The notes below the pieces were generated by a model. That model was not told where the DNA came from, ran no database searches, and saw only the letters and a list, made by a program, of their open reading frames with translations. A stretch of 64,000 bases of DNA from NCBI GenBank assembly GCA_016748015.1, contig JAAOMT010000046.1, positions 491,687 to 555,686 on the forward strand, given 5' to 3'. The position numbers and the translations under genes were made by a program. Positions 38,489 through 50,404 of the stretch are shown in pieces (position 1 is the stretch's first letter; every line of letters starts with the position of its first letter). Origin of the DNA: Geosiphon pyriformis. Its lineage: Eukaryota > Glomeromycota > Glomeromycetes > Archaeosporales > Geosiphonaceae.

Positions 38489-40343
38489 TCATTGATGCAA
38501 ATAATGTGTCAAGGAGTCTGAATTTACACACAACAGGTTTAATTTCCCCAAAATTAAGTTAATAGAAACTTCAAGAGCTATTATTTTAGATTTTAATCTG
38601 CCAACTTTAGAAGTCAGAACTTTTAAATTACTTAAACCCAAATCAACTGTTTTTTCTTTTATCTTAAGAGATGAAGGAGGAAGAGATGGCTGTAGAATAT
38701 CCAAAACCATATTAGCATCTGACATTGACAACACAAGAATAGAGACATTTGAATGTCCAACTTTGGAAACAGGCACCAAGGGCACCAGCTCCACACCATT
38801 CAATCTGTATAAAACATCTGATACTTGATTAGCTAACAATTTCAAAGAGTGTTCTAATGAAGTCTGACAATTGTTAATTGAGAAACTATCATGATTAGCC
38901 AGAGTATCCCCTTTATTATGGACAATACCAAGAGAAAAAAAACCAGTCCCAAAACCAGAACTGAAATGAAAGCCACCAGAAAAAGAAGCGATTGAAACTA
39001 CTTACGTCCAAAACTTGCCACCAAAAGCAGCAGAACAGAAAATAGGAACATTTTTCTTCACATACAGCTTTGCTAGCTGAAGGCAATGTATATCTAAAGT
39101 GACTTTTTTAATAAACCTTGAAGATTTAGCATTAGGTGCAATAGTTGTATCACACTCCATAGCAAAATAACCAAAGCATTCACAATTCCTACAGTAAACC
39201 AAATCCAATCTAGTCCAAGAAAGTTTAATACCACCAAAAATTGGCTCAGTTCAATATGCAAATTCAAGACATGCTTTAGATTCAAAATCAACCACAGCAT
39301 ATCAAATTTGGTTGCCAGTATCAAGTGAGTGATTAATGATGTAAGTTTTGCTGCCAATCTTGTCCAAAAGAGTGCCCAGATCATGAGCAATTGTATTCAC
39401 AGACAAAGTAAACAACAAAGCCCTAAACCAATCCCTTGATGTCCAGATATTGCAATCTCTTTCAGCCATAGTCACATGTACCGAATTTTTACCAATTAGA
39501 AAGAACCATCTAACAGCCAAAAGCTCAGCCTGATCTAATTCAGCAAATTTCACTACAGCCTTTTGCCATAATCCAATTAGTTAAACTTTGATCAACTTAA
39601 TTTTGCCAAACTCAGCTAGAGCAGTGACAATTATTTTCTTCAGTGTGTTTATGAGAATTTTTTTGATGACCACAGCCCAATCTGAATGAATTCCTTGTCT
39701 CTTAAGATTGTTGTTTACATTGATCTCTTTTTTTCTGGCCAATGATATGGCTATTTCCATGCTTTTTTCTGAAATAAAGATAGATCAGATGATCTCTTCA
39801 AATTTTGAAGGGGTAGTGGTCCCCCCAAAACCATTAACTAATGAAAATAATTTTCTGATGAATTAAGTTTTGGCTGTCGCTGATTTTCCATCCACAGCTA
39901 ATAGATTAATGTTCAAAGCAAAAGATTTTTTTACTGACACCTCAACTTGAATTTTTATGATCTTAGGATCAATTCACTTTTTATCAAGAGAGAATTAGGG
40001 GAGGAGAGAAAAAGCCCACTTCTTTATCTATTTCAAAGTTTATAACTCTAACAGAAGGACCACTAATTAAACCAATATTGCTCTTCTTAGCTTTGGGAGT
40101 AGAAGCTGCTGAACCAAGAAGAAAACCACTATTTGAGCCCACCACAAAGCCACCAGCTTCATTGTCACTGTACTTACTGTCCATATTCAAATACATACCC
40201 TCACTGACACCAGGTTTGACCAACAAAATTTTCTTTTCATCTCCAGAGTGTTTTATATTGCCAACAGAAACCTTCTTCTTTTGAGAGAAAGTACTATCAA
40301 CAGAGCCATAAAGGGCACCTTTTGGGCCTTTTTTTATAGACAT
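38489..40343 (-). pseudogene. LINE C ORF1
   Basis: From ATG 40343 (MSIKKGPKGALYGSVDS...) the frame is readable with a few stops to 38489. It contains FIRKLFSLVNGFGG aligned with VVRKLFSKINGFGE of LINE B. An RRM-like segment (IVTALAEFGKIKLIKV) and a zinc knuckle CRNCECFGYFAMEC (about 39150-39195), with Tyr for the expected His, follow. It ends in a Leu-rich coiled coil (LKVLTSKVGRLKSKIIALEV). Stops occur where LINE B has Arg (AGA) at about 39300 and 39250, so CGA to TGA is plausible. A stop near 39865 aligns with Leu/Val of LINE B. Confidence 0.8.
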
Positions 40344-40494
40344 AATGCTATTTAAAGCAGCCTTTAGGCTTACTACAAAGGAGTTATTAGCTTGAAAAAT
40401 GTTGAAGGTAATATAACAAGTGAGATAAAAAACAAAAACTTCTTTTTCAAAATTTGCTTTTTGGGGAATTTGGACGAAGGAAAGAAAGAAGTTT

Positions 40495-41251
40495 TATTAT
40501 ATTATTTAAAAATAATAACAATTTATTAATAATTAAAAGTATTAACTTATTATATAAAACCAAATTTTTTTTATTTATAATTATTCTAAAATTTAATTAA
40601 TTATATTTTATTATAATAAACAATTTCCAAATTATGAATAAAATTAATAATTTTATTAATAATAACTTTAATAATTTTATTAATAATAACTTTAATATTA
40701 TTAAAAATAAATAGAATTTTACAATACTAATCTGTAAAAACAATTTTTTTGTACAAAACAATATATATTATATTATTAAATACACAGAAAAATAATATTT
40801 ATAATATATATAAAAATATAATAAACACTTTTGACAATAATATTTATTAAATAATAAATAAATTTAATATTTTTTTATAAGTATTAAAATCTATTAAATC
40901 TTACTACAATAAAGATATAAAACATTAAAATATTTTTTACTATATAAATATTTTTAAATTATTAAAAAAAAATAATAATATAAAGTTTTAATAAAATAAA
41001 AATACAAATTAATTATAATATTATTTATAAATTCAAAAATTATATATAAATTAAAATATCAAATCAAAAAATTTTAAATTCAATTAATGTTTCTAATTAT
41101 ATTTTTATTAATAATATTAAAACTAAATTCAATTTCTTAATAAGTATAACAAATAATTTTAAAACCATTATAAATAAAGTATTAGGTATTTTTTAAAAAC
41201 AGCTGTTTTATTTGTTTTAATATATTTTTTATAAATATTAACAATAAATAA
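40495..41251. other. AT-rich spacer between LINE C and LINE D
   Basis: Near-pure A/T sequence of about 750 bp. It includes a 26-bp direct duplication of a TAATAACTTTAATAATTTTAT-like unit near 40660-40690. No coding sequence was seen. Confidence 0.6.
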
Positions 41252-41404
41252 TTTTTTTTATTAACATATTTAATGAGTAAAACCCAACTATTATCTAGTA
41301 TATAGAGCCAAACTAAGTGACCCAAACTAAATACAGCTTATACACTTACTATATGTGGTTAGCCACTCAAATCAGACAAGACAACACTATACACTTATAC
41401 TAAT

Positions 41405-44400
41405 TTATACATTACCATTTAGACCAGAAAAAAAATAACATGGCTTGTAATAACCAAAACTAATAGCAAAAGTCTTAACAATACCAAGCAGCCTAACTAT
41501 CTTATCAAAAAACATTGAGGACACCTTACAAAGCAGTCCAGAAATCACACCACTATTATGAACTAAACCAATTTTTTCTATTTTCATTCTGTGCTCTAAT
41601 CTCACCAACCATGTCTTAGCATAATGCAATTCTACAACAAATCTTATATATTCAACAATCTTAACAACAGTTTTTTTTCTATCTTTGAAAATACCAAAAG
41701 TCTTATCACATTATTTCTTCAACATAAATTTCTTATACACTACAGTATATAAACCAACATCTAAAAAATATTGAGAGAGGACCTGCAAAATAGCAGAAGA
41801 AAACAAATCATAAACACCAGCCAAAGCAGTTTACTATGCAGAAGTCTCAACCAAAATTTCACCACAAACAATAATATTCTAAGTATAAGTAAAAGCATGA
41901 TTCAAAAACTCCATCTCACTACACAACAAATACAGCATACCAAAATAACTTTTATTGTACAACTTTTTTTTGACTGCTACTGGCAGCCACTTGTGTATAA
42001 CTTTTATCAAATATGTGCACAAGTTGGAAGACTTCTGACTAGTAAACCTAGTGAGCATATAAAAATTGGGGTGCCATATCTTTGCAGTAAAAGTCTAGTT
42101 TACATACTTAATCAACATATCCAGAACCACACTTTCGCACACCAGCCAGTAATAAAAAAGAAGACTGCACAGCTATTCCAGCTGCAGAATTAGTCTTTAC
42201 ATTACCAACAACTCCAGAATGGTCCTTAATTTTAACCCAATTCACAATAAAATTTTTATCCCTAATCAAATTAAAAATATGCTGTCTCTTAATCCAACAC
42301 CAGTTATGAAAATCAGATATAGCAAATAACAATTTCAATATACACACATTAATAGCAGCTTGGCTATTGAGATGTAATACTACTGTACTAGAAGGTGGAA
42401 CACACTTTAAAAACAAAACAACAACTTGCAACTTGGCCATAATAAAAAACAAGAGACCACAAACTGCAACATCAATACTTATATCCAAGACTGGAAAGTA
42501 CATAGCTGCACTACTAGTAATATCAGCAGAGCCAACATCCTTTAATAAACCATCTATATACATTTCAAAAAGACCAAACCAAATCTTGTGCAAACCATTT
42601 CTCACAGCAAATAGCTTGTCAGATCTCAGAATATTCAAACCATATAACCAAGCAAAATTAACACAGTTAGATAGAGATGAAATATGACTCAACAAGTACT
42701 TAGATGTAATCCCAAACCAGCAAGAAACAGAGCCCTATAGATCCAGTCTCTTCCAATAATGAAAAGTCTTTCAATCCAATACACTACCCTTTTTATCAAC
42801 AAATCAATCACCAAAAGCAATCCCAAAGTGTTTTAGAGAACAAACAGAATCAAAGTACAATGCTTTTCCAAGAATCAATAATATTAGAAAATAACCAGAA
42901 TTGCAAAAAGCATTAAGAAAATTGTTTGCTAAAAAAAGCTTACTGCTTAAAAAAATTTTTACTATACCAGCCAAAAAATTGTTCATCAGACTAACACATA
43001 ACTTGACAAAAAATTACAAAAGATCCAAAGGAGCCCACCCTAAAACTTGTAAGTCCAAAAATCTATAATTAAATAATCATCCAATAATGTTTAAAACATT
43101 AAAAAAAAACACCAAAAAACCCATCTTTTCTTCAGATTGCACCTGTTTAAAAGATTTTAAGTCATACAAAGAGGGATAATATAAAACAGTATTAAAAAAA
43201 TCATAGGGCAAACATGTTTTAAGTTTTAGATCCTTCTTAAGCATAGCATCTTATTTGTAATACATATTAGCTGAGACAAAACTAAACTGAGTCCAGTAGT
43301 TAATTATAGATTACAAGACAGCCAATACTAAATATGAGAATTGTTTATTCATAATAGTCTTCCTAAGAACAACATTAACAAAGGACCAAACATTAGAATA
43401 AGCCTTGGAAACACTTGGCTTGGATAAACTTTCAGTAAACAAAAAAATCTTCAGATAGTAATGTGTTTCATTTTTCTTGGCAATTGAAATCAGCTAATTA
43501 TCAATATTTAAAAAAGCAACCCTAACCTCCTGATTAATGGAAATAGCCACTATTTTTTCATTGTTAATAGAAATATTATTGATAACAAAAAACTTACTGG
43601 CAATGTTTAAAGTATATTGAGTAGCAGCCTAACAGTTTTTGATCCAAATTGTATTATCAACAAACATGTCTACTATAAAATAAGAACTTATTTTGCCACT
43701 ACTTTCAACTCTGCCTATCTTTGAAACAAACTTAGTATTGATCTAGTACCCACACAATTGTTTATGTTTTTTAATTTTACACAAAAGCAAATTGTAGAAG
43801 ATCTTCCAAAGAAAAAGTGAAAAGACTTTATCTTAATCCAAACCATTATGCACTCTATAGCTATTTAACAAGCCAAAATTAGTTATCACTCTGTTTATCC
43901 TATTTTTATGTATATTGCCAAAAATCTTATGAATCTGTTACATATTTTGATCCATTGTAAGCTAGCCTTCAAGTAATGCCACTTAATAAAATTGTATACT
44001 TTATGTATATCTTACAAGACTAACCAAAGTTTTCTATCCTTTTTGAGAGCATTTTCAATCACTAACCTGATAGTAAATACAGAAGATTGTATGGATATAT
44101 TCTTTAATACTGAAAAGTTATTACTCTAAAAAACATCAAACTTGTTATATGCAGATAAAATATGATCAGACAGAACCTTAAAGAAAATTTTCCTAGCAGT
44201 CTCAATCAAAGCTATAAGTTAAGTATTTGTAAAAATCCCATTTCAGTCATAAGGTTTAGAAATTATTGAAATCTATGCTCTTTTTCATAAAGCAAAAACA
44301 CCACTGACAGCCAAACATGTATTTAATAGCTTTAAAAGCCACCTCAAAACTTTATTACCATTATGTTTTCACATTTTATTAAAAATGCCAGACAATTTAA

Positions 44401-46605
44401 TAGCTTTGCCATTAAGTAGACTATCAACAACCAAGAGCAAATTACTTATACTAATAAGATATATTACAACAAAAAAAACATCATCTTTTACATGATTTAA
44501 TGGTGTTATCAGAGATTTTTGGTCTCTTTTCTTGAATGTTGTTAATGTTGATTTGCTGTAAATTTACATTCTCAAAAAGTAGTTGGACTTTTAGTAACTG
44601 AATTTATCTTCAAATTATCTTTTATAATTTGAACTACTGAGCTTATAAGTGGAATGGCCAATTCCATGTCAGTTGTTTTGTGTAGTTACATTGTAGTAAA
44701 TATCAATTCTTTTCCAGGAATTGCTTGTCTAAAAGCTTACTAAAATGTGTAGTTACTTTGCTGTAAAAGTTAACTCTTCTACAGGAATTTTGTTTGTAGG
44801 CTACCCTAATAATTGTAATAAAAAAATAAAAGAAAAATAAAAGAAATGTAAAAGAAATGGGATTTTATCAAGAGAAACGTTTTTTATTCAGGCCTGGAGT
44901 CACTAACAGATTACTGAAATTAATAGCTAATCAATTTTAAAACATTAGTTTGTGTTGAGAGAATTTCAAATGTAATAATCAAAAAATTTAATTTTCGAAT
45001 ATTTAATTTTTATTTGAATGTGTAAAAAGTGATTTGTTCCAATTAAAATATCTAAAGTAAGATACTATGAAAAGATGTATTTTTTTGAAGAGAGAAGCTC
45101 TTTTTTTATATAACTTGTTGTAGTACTAGTCTTTGAACTTGCACTTTTCTCTTTGCTACAATTTGGGTAAACTAAAGATACATTTTAGCAAACTACAAGT
45201 TATTTCACTAAACTATTGATTATTTCGGCCAATTTTTATTAATTTTGGCAAATTTTGACTATGTTAAATAGTTCAGAGTATTGTGTAATTTGATCATCTT
45301 AATTTTTATTGTACAAATCGAATTATTGATTAAGTAATAATATTTGATAATTTGATTAATTAATAAGTAATAATTAAAATAATAATAATATATGCTAATT
45401 AATAATAAGAATTATGAGGGTAATTTCATGCTAATTAATAGTTAAAATTCTACTGGTAACAATGGCACATATTGTCTAGTCCAGAGATTAGACAACACCA
45501 AAGACACTTTCCACACTCTTATTCAGCTTTCTATAATTCTATTAACACTATGCTTCACCTTATTTGGCTCCAAAACCAACTTTTTATTTACTACTAAATG
45601 ATTCAAAACCACTTTGTAAAAAGACTTGTCTAAAATATTCTTTATTATGCTCTCTTTATTCAAACAAAAGCTTTCTATGTACTTGTTAATTGCTTTCTTA
45701 ATAGACATCTTTTTAGCCAATTTTGACTCATAAAGCTTAAACTTTCTGTACTTCTTTTAAACCATTAACAAATGCTTAAGAATAATCATTGACTTTTTAT
45801 TAAGTTAAATCATATTCATAATCTTACAAGCCTTATCAGAGTCTAGAGTTGACTATTTTTCAATGAAATACTTAAAACCAAGCATATTACCTAAGCCCAA
45901 TCTCTTAACAATCTTGGCAACTAACAATTTCAACCCAAAAAATTTTGAATATTGTTTGTTTTTTAAATACTGATATATACTAAACCAATATTTAGAAAAT
46001 GTCTTATCAGCTGATTCCATTATTACTTTTTTCAACAACTTCCATATTATATTTAAATTATTACAAGCTTCTGTTACCAAGAACTCATTCTCTACTGCTG
46101 ACAACTTAGCTATAGAACACTCTTTAAATTTCACTCATTTAGTAACATTTGCATCCTTGATCTTAAACTTTTAATGGTCTTTGTTAGCCTGCTTGCACAA
46201 GCTATTTAAATGAACATTTAGAAGTCCATCCAAGCTAATAGATACCATAACAGCTTTATGATTAGTGTTGAAAAATCTAGAAACAGATCCAATCTTATAA
46301 CCAATAACAGCTAAAGACAAATTCTCACTAAAAAAAATGTAATTAATAGTTTTCTTAACCTTTTTTGAATTGTTTCACATAAAAGTTTTGGTTAAATAAT
46401 GGCCAGAAAACAAATTGACCAAACCCAAATCCAAACAAAACTTGAAATTTATACTCTTTCCAAACTCATTTTTATTAAAGTCATTACCTAATATCACAAA
46501 ATTGCTGAAGTTGACAGCCTTTACAATAAGAGAGTTTATCTCCAAAGTCTGTTCAAATTTAGCTTTAGACAAAGCACCAATATACAAGTTCAAAACTGTA
46601 ACCGA
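41405..46605 (-). pseudogene. LINE D ORF2 remnant
   Basis: Readable pieces, in translation order, are as follows. The endonuclease has VTVLNLYIGALSK and GNDFNKNEFGKSINF (46375-46593). A linker (45853-46134) and IKNILDKSFYKVVLNHLVV (45523-45720) follow. After the solo LTR comes the RT region, broken by many stops. The connection domain includes NNFLAGIVKIFLSSKLFLA (42804-42986), then RNase H (42108-42695). The C-terminal part reads LVRLEHRMKIEKIGLV (41405-41629). It is more decayed than LINE C. Confidence 0.75.
44504..45461 (-). mobile_element. solo LTR, family LTR2, inserted in LINE D
   Basis: 958 bp bounded on the plus strand by TGTTATCAG and CTGGTAACA and flanked by a 4-bp duplication ATGG (44500-44503 and 45462-45465). 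A TATA box followed by R/U5-like sequence reads on the minus strand, giving the orientation. It matches the LTRs at 49343-50357 and 55616-56585. Confidence 0.9.
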
Positions 46606-47426
46606 TGTTACTCATAAAATATAGAAATCATATTAGTATATAAATTAGCCAATCAAAAGTAGACATATTAAAATAAAAAATTCCAGGATTTCTTTTAAAG
46701 AAATTACAGGATTTCAGAATTACAGGATTCTTATATAAAAAATTGCAAGATTCCAGAATTCCAGGATTCTTCTTGAAAAATTACAGGATTTCAAAAATTC
46801 CAGGATTCCTGGTGTAAAGAATTAAGGAATTGAGAAATTGAGGAATCTCAATTATGTATATATAGCAGTAGTATTAGAAACAGAAAAGACATCTGAATTC
46901 TACTTCTTAATTAGCATTCATATATTTACACTATCAATAAATATACTTATTAATTATATTAATTCAATTGTCCACTATTAACACTTTATGTTAATAGTAA
47001 CTTATATTTGATCACACTGGAACAATAGCTCTTAATTATGGCTATTGATGGAATACTAATTTAATTGCTTTGGCTTCATTTTCTGCATTTTCTTTTATTT
47101 TTTTTTGTTGTTTTTTGTTGTTTACTAATTGATTAAGAATTAAGCACTAAATTACTGACATCAGGAATTGCCTGATAAAAGATTCCAAGCAAAAGGGTAG
47201 ACACTAGAAATTAAAAATTACTTATCAAAGGATTGTCAGCCATCAAACCAAAAAAAAATTAATAGAATTGTGATTTCAAGAGGCTACTAAAAACAATTAT
47301 TGAATCTCTGTTTATTATACAAAGAACTCAACCAAAACCTTTAGATAATACTCATCATATTAGCTATTAAGCACCAAGTTACGGATTTGTTATTTGATTT
47401 GAGACTCCAAAAAATTATCTGTAACA
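46606..47426 (+). repeat. 5' LTR of Gypsy1 (family LTR1)
   Basis: 821 bp from TGTTACTCATAAAA to ATCTGTAACA, homologous throughout to the solo LTR at 12703-13575. U3 carries a palindromic GAATTCCAGGATT-like array at about 46680-46815. A TATATATAG box lies at 46857-46865. The bases after the LTR (TTTAGTGCTTTC) occupy the primer-binding-site position, but I cannot match them to a tRNA with confidence. Confidence 0.85.
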
Positions 47427-49342
47427 TTTAGTGCTTTCTGTAAAATGTAAATCAACAGAAAACCAGTACCAACAACAATCATCTAAAACAGTGACAGAAT
47501 CCAAAAAAATAGGGACAAACCACTTAGGATTTACAAAATCCTTATTCCAACATTATCACACTTATCTCAGATTAACAAATAGTAATTGACCAACAGAATC
47601 AGCTTTTAATTGCTATATCAATGAAAAAATTACATACTATTTGGGAGGTTAAGAAAATCCAGAATCTACTTTTAATAATTTCTTCAATAAATTATTTCAA
47701 AGCACCATTCTTTTACAAAACTATTTATTTGCACTCCTAATCATAGAAATAAACAGAAAAATTGAAAAATACACTAAGCAAAAATTTTCTATTACTTTTG
47801 CTGACAAAAGAAAAAGAAGATTACAAACACCAGCAAAAACTCCAAAGCAAATACAAGTATCTACTTAAAAAAAACAAAGAGTTGATTTATCTGCCAATCT
47901 ATTATACTATTACACACTTAAAAGCACCATCAATATAATATCAATAGACATGTTCACCACAAACATAACAACACCACTAAACAGAATTCCATTCCAAAGT
48001 AAATAGAAGAAAACAGAGTTATTAAAAACATATAATGATTATTTTGAGAGATTTAAATCATAATTTCTAATACCATTAAGAGTTTAATCACTGCCACTAC
48101 AACCAGATTTTGGAGCCATTAGTTCTTGGGAAATAACTGACTCCAAGAGAAAAAAAGACAGCGATCAAGAAATTAATAAGCAAAATCCAATTCTAGAAAA
48201 CCTGAAAATTTAAACCCTAATCATTTCAACTCAGCAAAATCAAAACAATTCAAATATTGTTTCTATTGTTCTTCAAAACTTACCTCCAGTAAATGTGATC
48301 AATTCACTACTCCAGCAGCAACTGCAACAACAATTTCAATTACAATTGCAACAACAACTATTATTAGCACTGATAGCATACACATTTATCACCAAAATTA
48401 AGAAATTTACCAGTAAAAAAAACAATGCCCAAGTATGAGTTAATAACATGGAAAAAGCCATCACAGTTAATGGATAATATGACATTAAAACATTATAGGC
48501 AATTCCATATTTTCTACAGAATACTGCTAACTCATAGTATCAAAGTTTGGCAAATAAACTCCAAGATTTCAATGCATTTAAAATTGAGTTCCTAAGATAT
48601 TTTAGTAACAATAATAACATTAACTGTTTGGTCAATACATTCATCACTATAAAACAAAAAAATGCCAAAGCAGTCACCACTTACTTAGAATGTTTCTATC
48701 AAAATCTGCACCAGATCCAAACAATTAATGCTAACTATTTTATAGAGCCACAAATTTTAAACCAGTTTATTTGTGGCTTATGCAGTAGCATCCTCCAACA
48801 TATACACCCATTACATCCAGTCAACCTTCAAGCAGCAGTTACTCACGCCAGAGATTTTGAATCAGCAGAACTTAAAGCCAATCACATCTAAGCCATAAAT
48901 CTAGTAATGAATAGATTATCTAACTTGGATTCCAAATTGAAACAATTCAGTAATTCAATCAATCAGAAATTAAAAAGGTATTTAGTTAACAATTAGGCAA
49001 TTTATCAACCATTACAATGATACAATAATTCAGAAAACTCAAATTGTTTCCAAAATCAGACACATTCATTATTAATAACCAATTAACTATGGCAACCAGA
49101 GATGCACATTTGCTACGATTGTAATAAACAAAATTATGTTAGAGCCAGCTGCTAAGTTTATAGCAATAATTTATAATCAGAAAATCAATATTGAAACCAC
49201 AATTGCAGATTTTAAACTCTGAGCTATTACCCAAATCAAGATCAATACCAACCTAATTACACCCAAATGATACAGCAACCAATATACATATCTCCAATTT
49301 ATCAACCAGTAACACTCATAATATATCAACCATCATAGCCAT

Positions 49343-50357
49343 TGTTACCAGTAGAATTTTAGCTATTAATTAGCATAAAATTACCCTTATAATTCCTATA
49401 ATTAATCAGTATATTAATATCATTTCAAATTATCATTTATTATTTAATCAATTATCACATATCACGATTCAATTAAAATAATCTAATTAGTATAACAGAA
49501 AGTAGGATGATCAAATTACACAATATCCTGAACTTTGTAACATTCAAAAATTTGCCAAAATTTACAGAAATTCGCCGAAATTTATAAGAAATTCGCCGAA
49601 ATTTACAGAAATTCGCCGAAATTATGAATAGTTCACCCAAATTAATCAATAGTTCAGCGAAATAACTTGTAGTTTATCAAAATGTATCTTTAGTTCACCG
49701 AAATTTGAGCAAAAAGAAAAAGTGCAAGTTCATAGACTAGTACTACAACAAGTTGTATAAAAGAAAAGCTTTTCTCTTCTGGAAAATGTATCTTACTTTA
49801 GATTTATTACTTAGAACCATTCCTACACACACAAAAAGAAATAAATATTAAATAATTCAAAAAAACCAAATTCTTTAATTATTGCACTTGAAAAATCTTC
49901 AAAACCCAACTAACATTTCGAAATTGATTAGCTACCAATTTCAGTAAATTGTTAGTGACTTCAGGCCTGAATAGAAAACATTTCTCTTGACAAAATTCTA
50001 TTTCTTTTACATTTCTTTTATTTTTTTCTTTTATTTTCTTATTACAATTATTAAGGTAGTCTACAGATGAGATTCCTATAGAAGAGTTGACTTTCACAGC
50101 AAAGTAACCACACATTTTTAGTGAGCTTCCAAACGAGCAATTCCTGGAAAAGAGTTGATGTTTACTACAACATAACTACATAAAGTAACTGGTAAGGAAT
50201 TGGCCATTCCACTTATAAGCCCAGCAGTTCAAATTATAGGAGATAATCTGAAGATAAATTCAGTTATTGGAGGTTTAACTACTTCCTAAAAATGTAAATT
50301 CACAGCAAATCAACATTACCAACATTTAAGAAAAAAGACCAAAAACCTCTGGTAATA
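49343..50357 (+). mobile_element. solo LTR, family LTR2, inserted in Gypsy1 gag
   Basis: 1015 bp from TGTTACCAGTAG to CTCTGGTAATA (last bases decayed from GTAACA), flanked by the 4-bp duplication CCAT (49339-49342 and 50358-50361). A TATAAAAG box lies at 49756-49763. It is about 50 bp longer than the other two LTR2 copies, at least partly because of an expanded repeat near 49560-49630. Confidence 0.9.
49552..49715. repeat. TTCGCCGAA palindrome array in LTR2 U3
   Basis: Three close copies of AAATTCGCCGAAATTTA-like units, spaced about 20-22 bp, lie at about 49566-49622. They are preceded by a decayed TTGCCAAAATT copy and followed by looser relatives (GTTCAGCGAAAT, GTTCACCGAAAT). They lie just upstream of the TATA box at 49756. 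The other LTR2 copies have fewer, decayed versions (TTCGGCCAA, TTTGGCGAA). Confidence 0.75.
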
Positions 50358-50404
50358 CCATCAATAATGTATCAACCACAAACCATTCAAATACTATACT
50401 AATG

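Larger units (their letters stand above)
33680..40494 (-). mobile_element. full-length non-LTR retrotransposon (LINE C), inactive
   Basis: The 5' end (about 40494, minus) carries the AAACTTCTTTC start shared with LINE B. The 3' end (about 33680) carries the shared GTGGCTGGCCACATGTAG box and TTGGGTTTCATTCAT terminus. The length of about 6.8 kb equals LINE B without its solo LTR. ORF1 and ORF2 are both present with all domains in the same order. Numerous in-frame stops make it inactive. It lies between a putative host gene and an AT-rich spacer that separates it from LINE D. Confidence 0.9.
41252..46605 (-). mobile_element. 5'-truncated LINE (LINE D), degenerate
   Basis: The 3' end, with TTGGGTTTTACTCATTAAAT then TTAATAAAAAAAA on the minus strand, lies at about 41252-41290 and matches LINE B closely. 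Upstream follow the C-terminal region (41405-41629), RNase H (42108-42695, with EMYIDGLL and HSGVVGNVKTNSA), an RT region with many stops (about 43300-44500) and endonuclease residues. The copy stops at 46605 inside the endonuclease domain, exactly where the Gypsy1 5' LTR begins, so the missing 5' part was displaced by that insertion. A solo LTR2 interrupts it at 44504-45461. Confidence 0.85.
46606..50404 (+). mobile_element. partial Ty3/gypsy-type retrotransposon (Gypsy1)
   Basis: It consists of a 5' LTR (46606-47426, family LTR1) and a decayed gag. Gag is interrupted by a solo LTR2 (49343-50357) and ends about 50404, where LINE E sequence starts. No protease, RT or integrase belonging to it is present, so it is truncated on its right side. 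It inserted into LINE D. Confidence 0.8.
47590..50404 (+). pseudogene. Gypsy1 gag
   Basis: The N-terminal part (47590-48430) is polar, with a Gln-rich segment LLQQQLQQQFQLQLQQQLLL at about 48308-48368. Then the capsid-like retrotransposon-gag domain reads AIPYFLQNTANS-stop-YQSL (about 48500) and FNAFKIEFLRYFSNNNNINC. TTYLECFYQNLHQIQ and ILNQFICGLCSSILQHIHPL (48547-48891) follow. A zinc knuckle CYDCNKQNYVRASC at about 49110-49150 has TAA for the Gln and Tyr for the His. A Gln/Pro/Tyr-rich tail (YQPVTLIIYQPS) runs into the solo LTR and resumes after it with IMYQPQTIQIL. Gag packages element RNA; this copy is dead. Confidence 0.75.

Noticed and set aside
49566-49622. Regularly spaced repeats resembling a CRISPR array
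   Set aside because: Units are short palindromes with near-identical spacers inside an LTR U3 region of a eukaryotic retrotransposon, and no cas genes are present.
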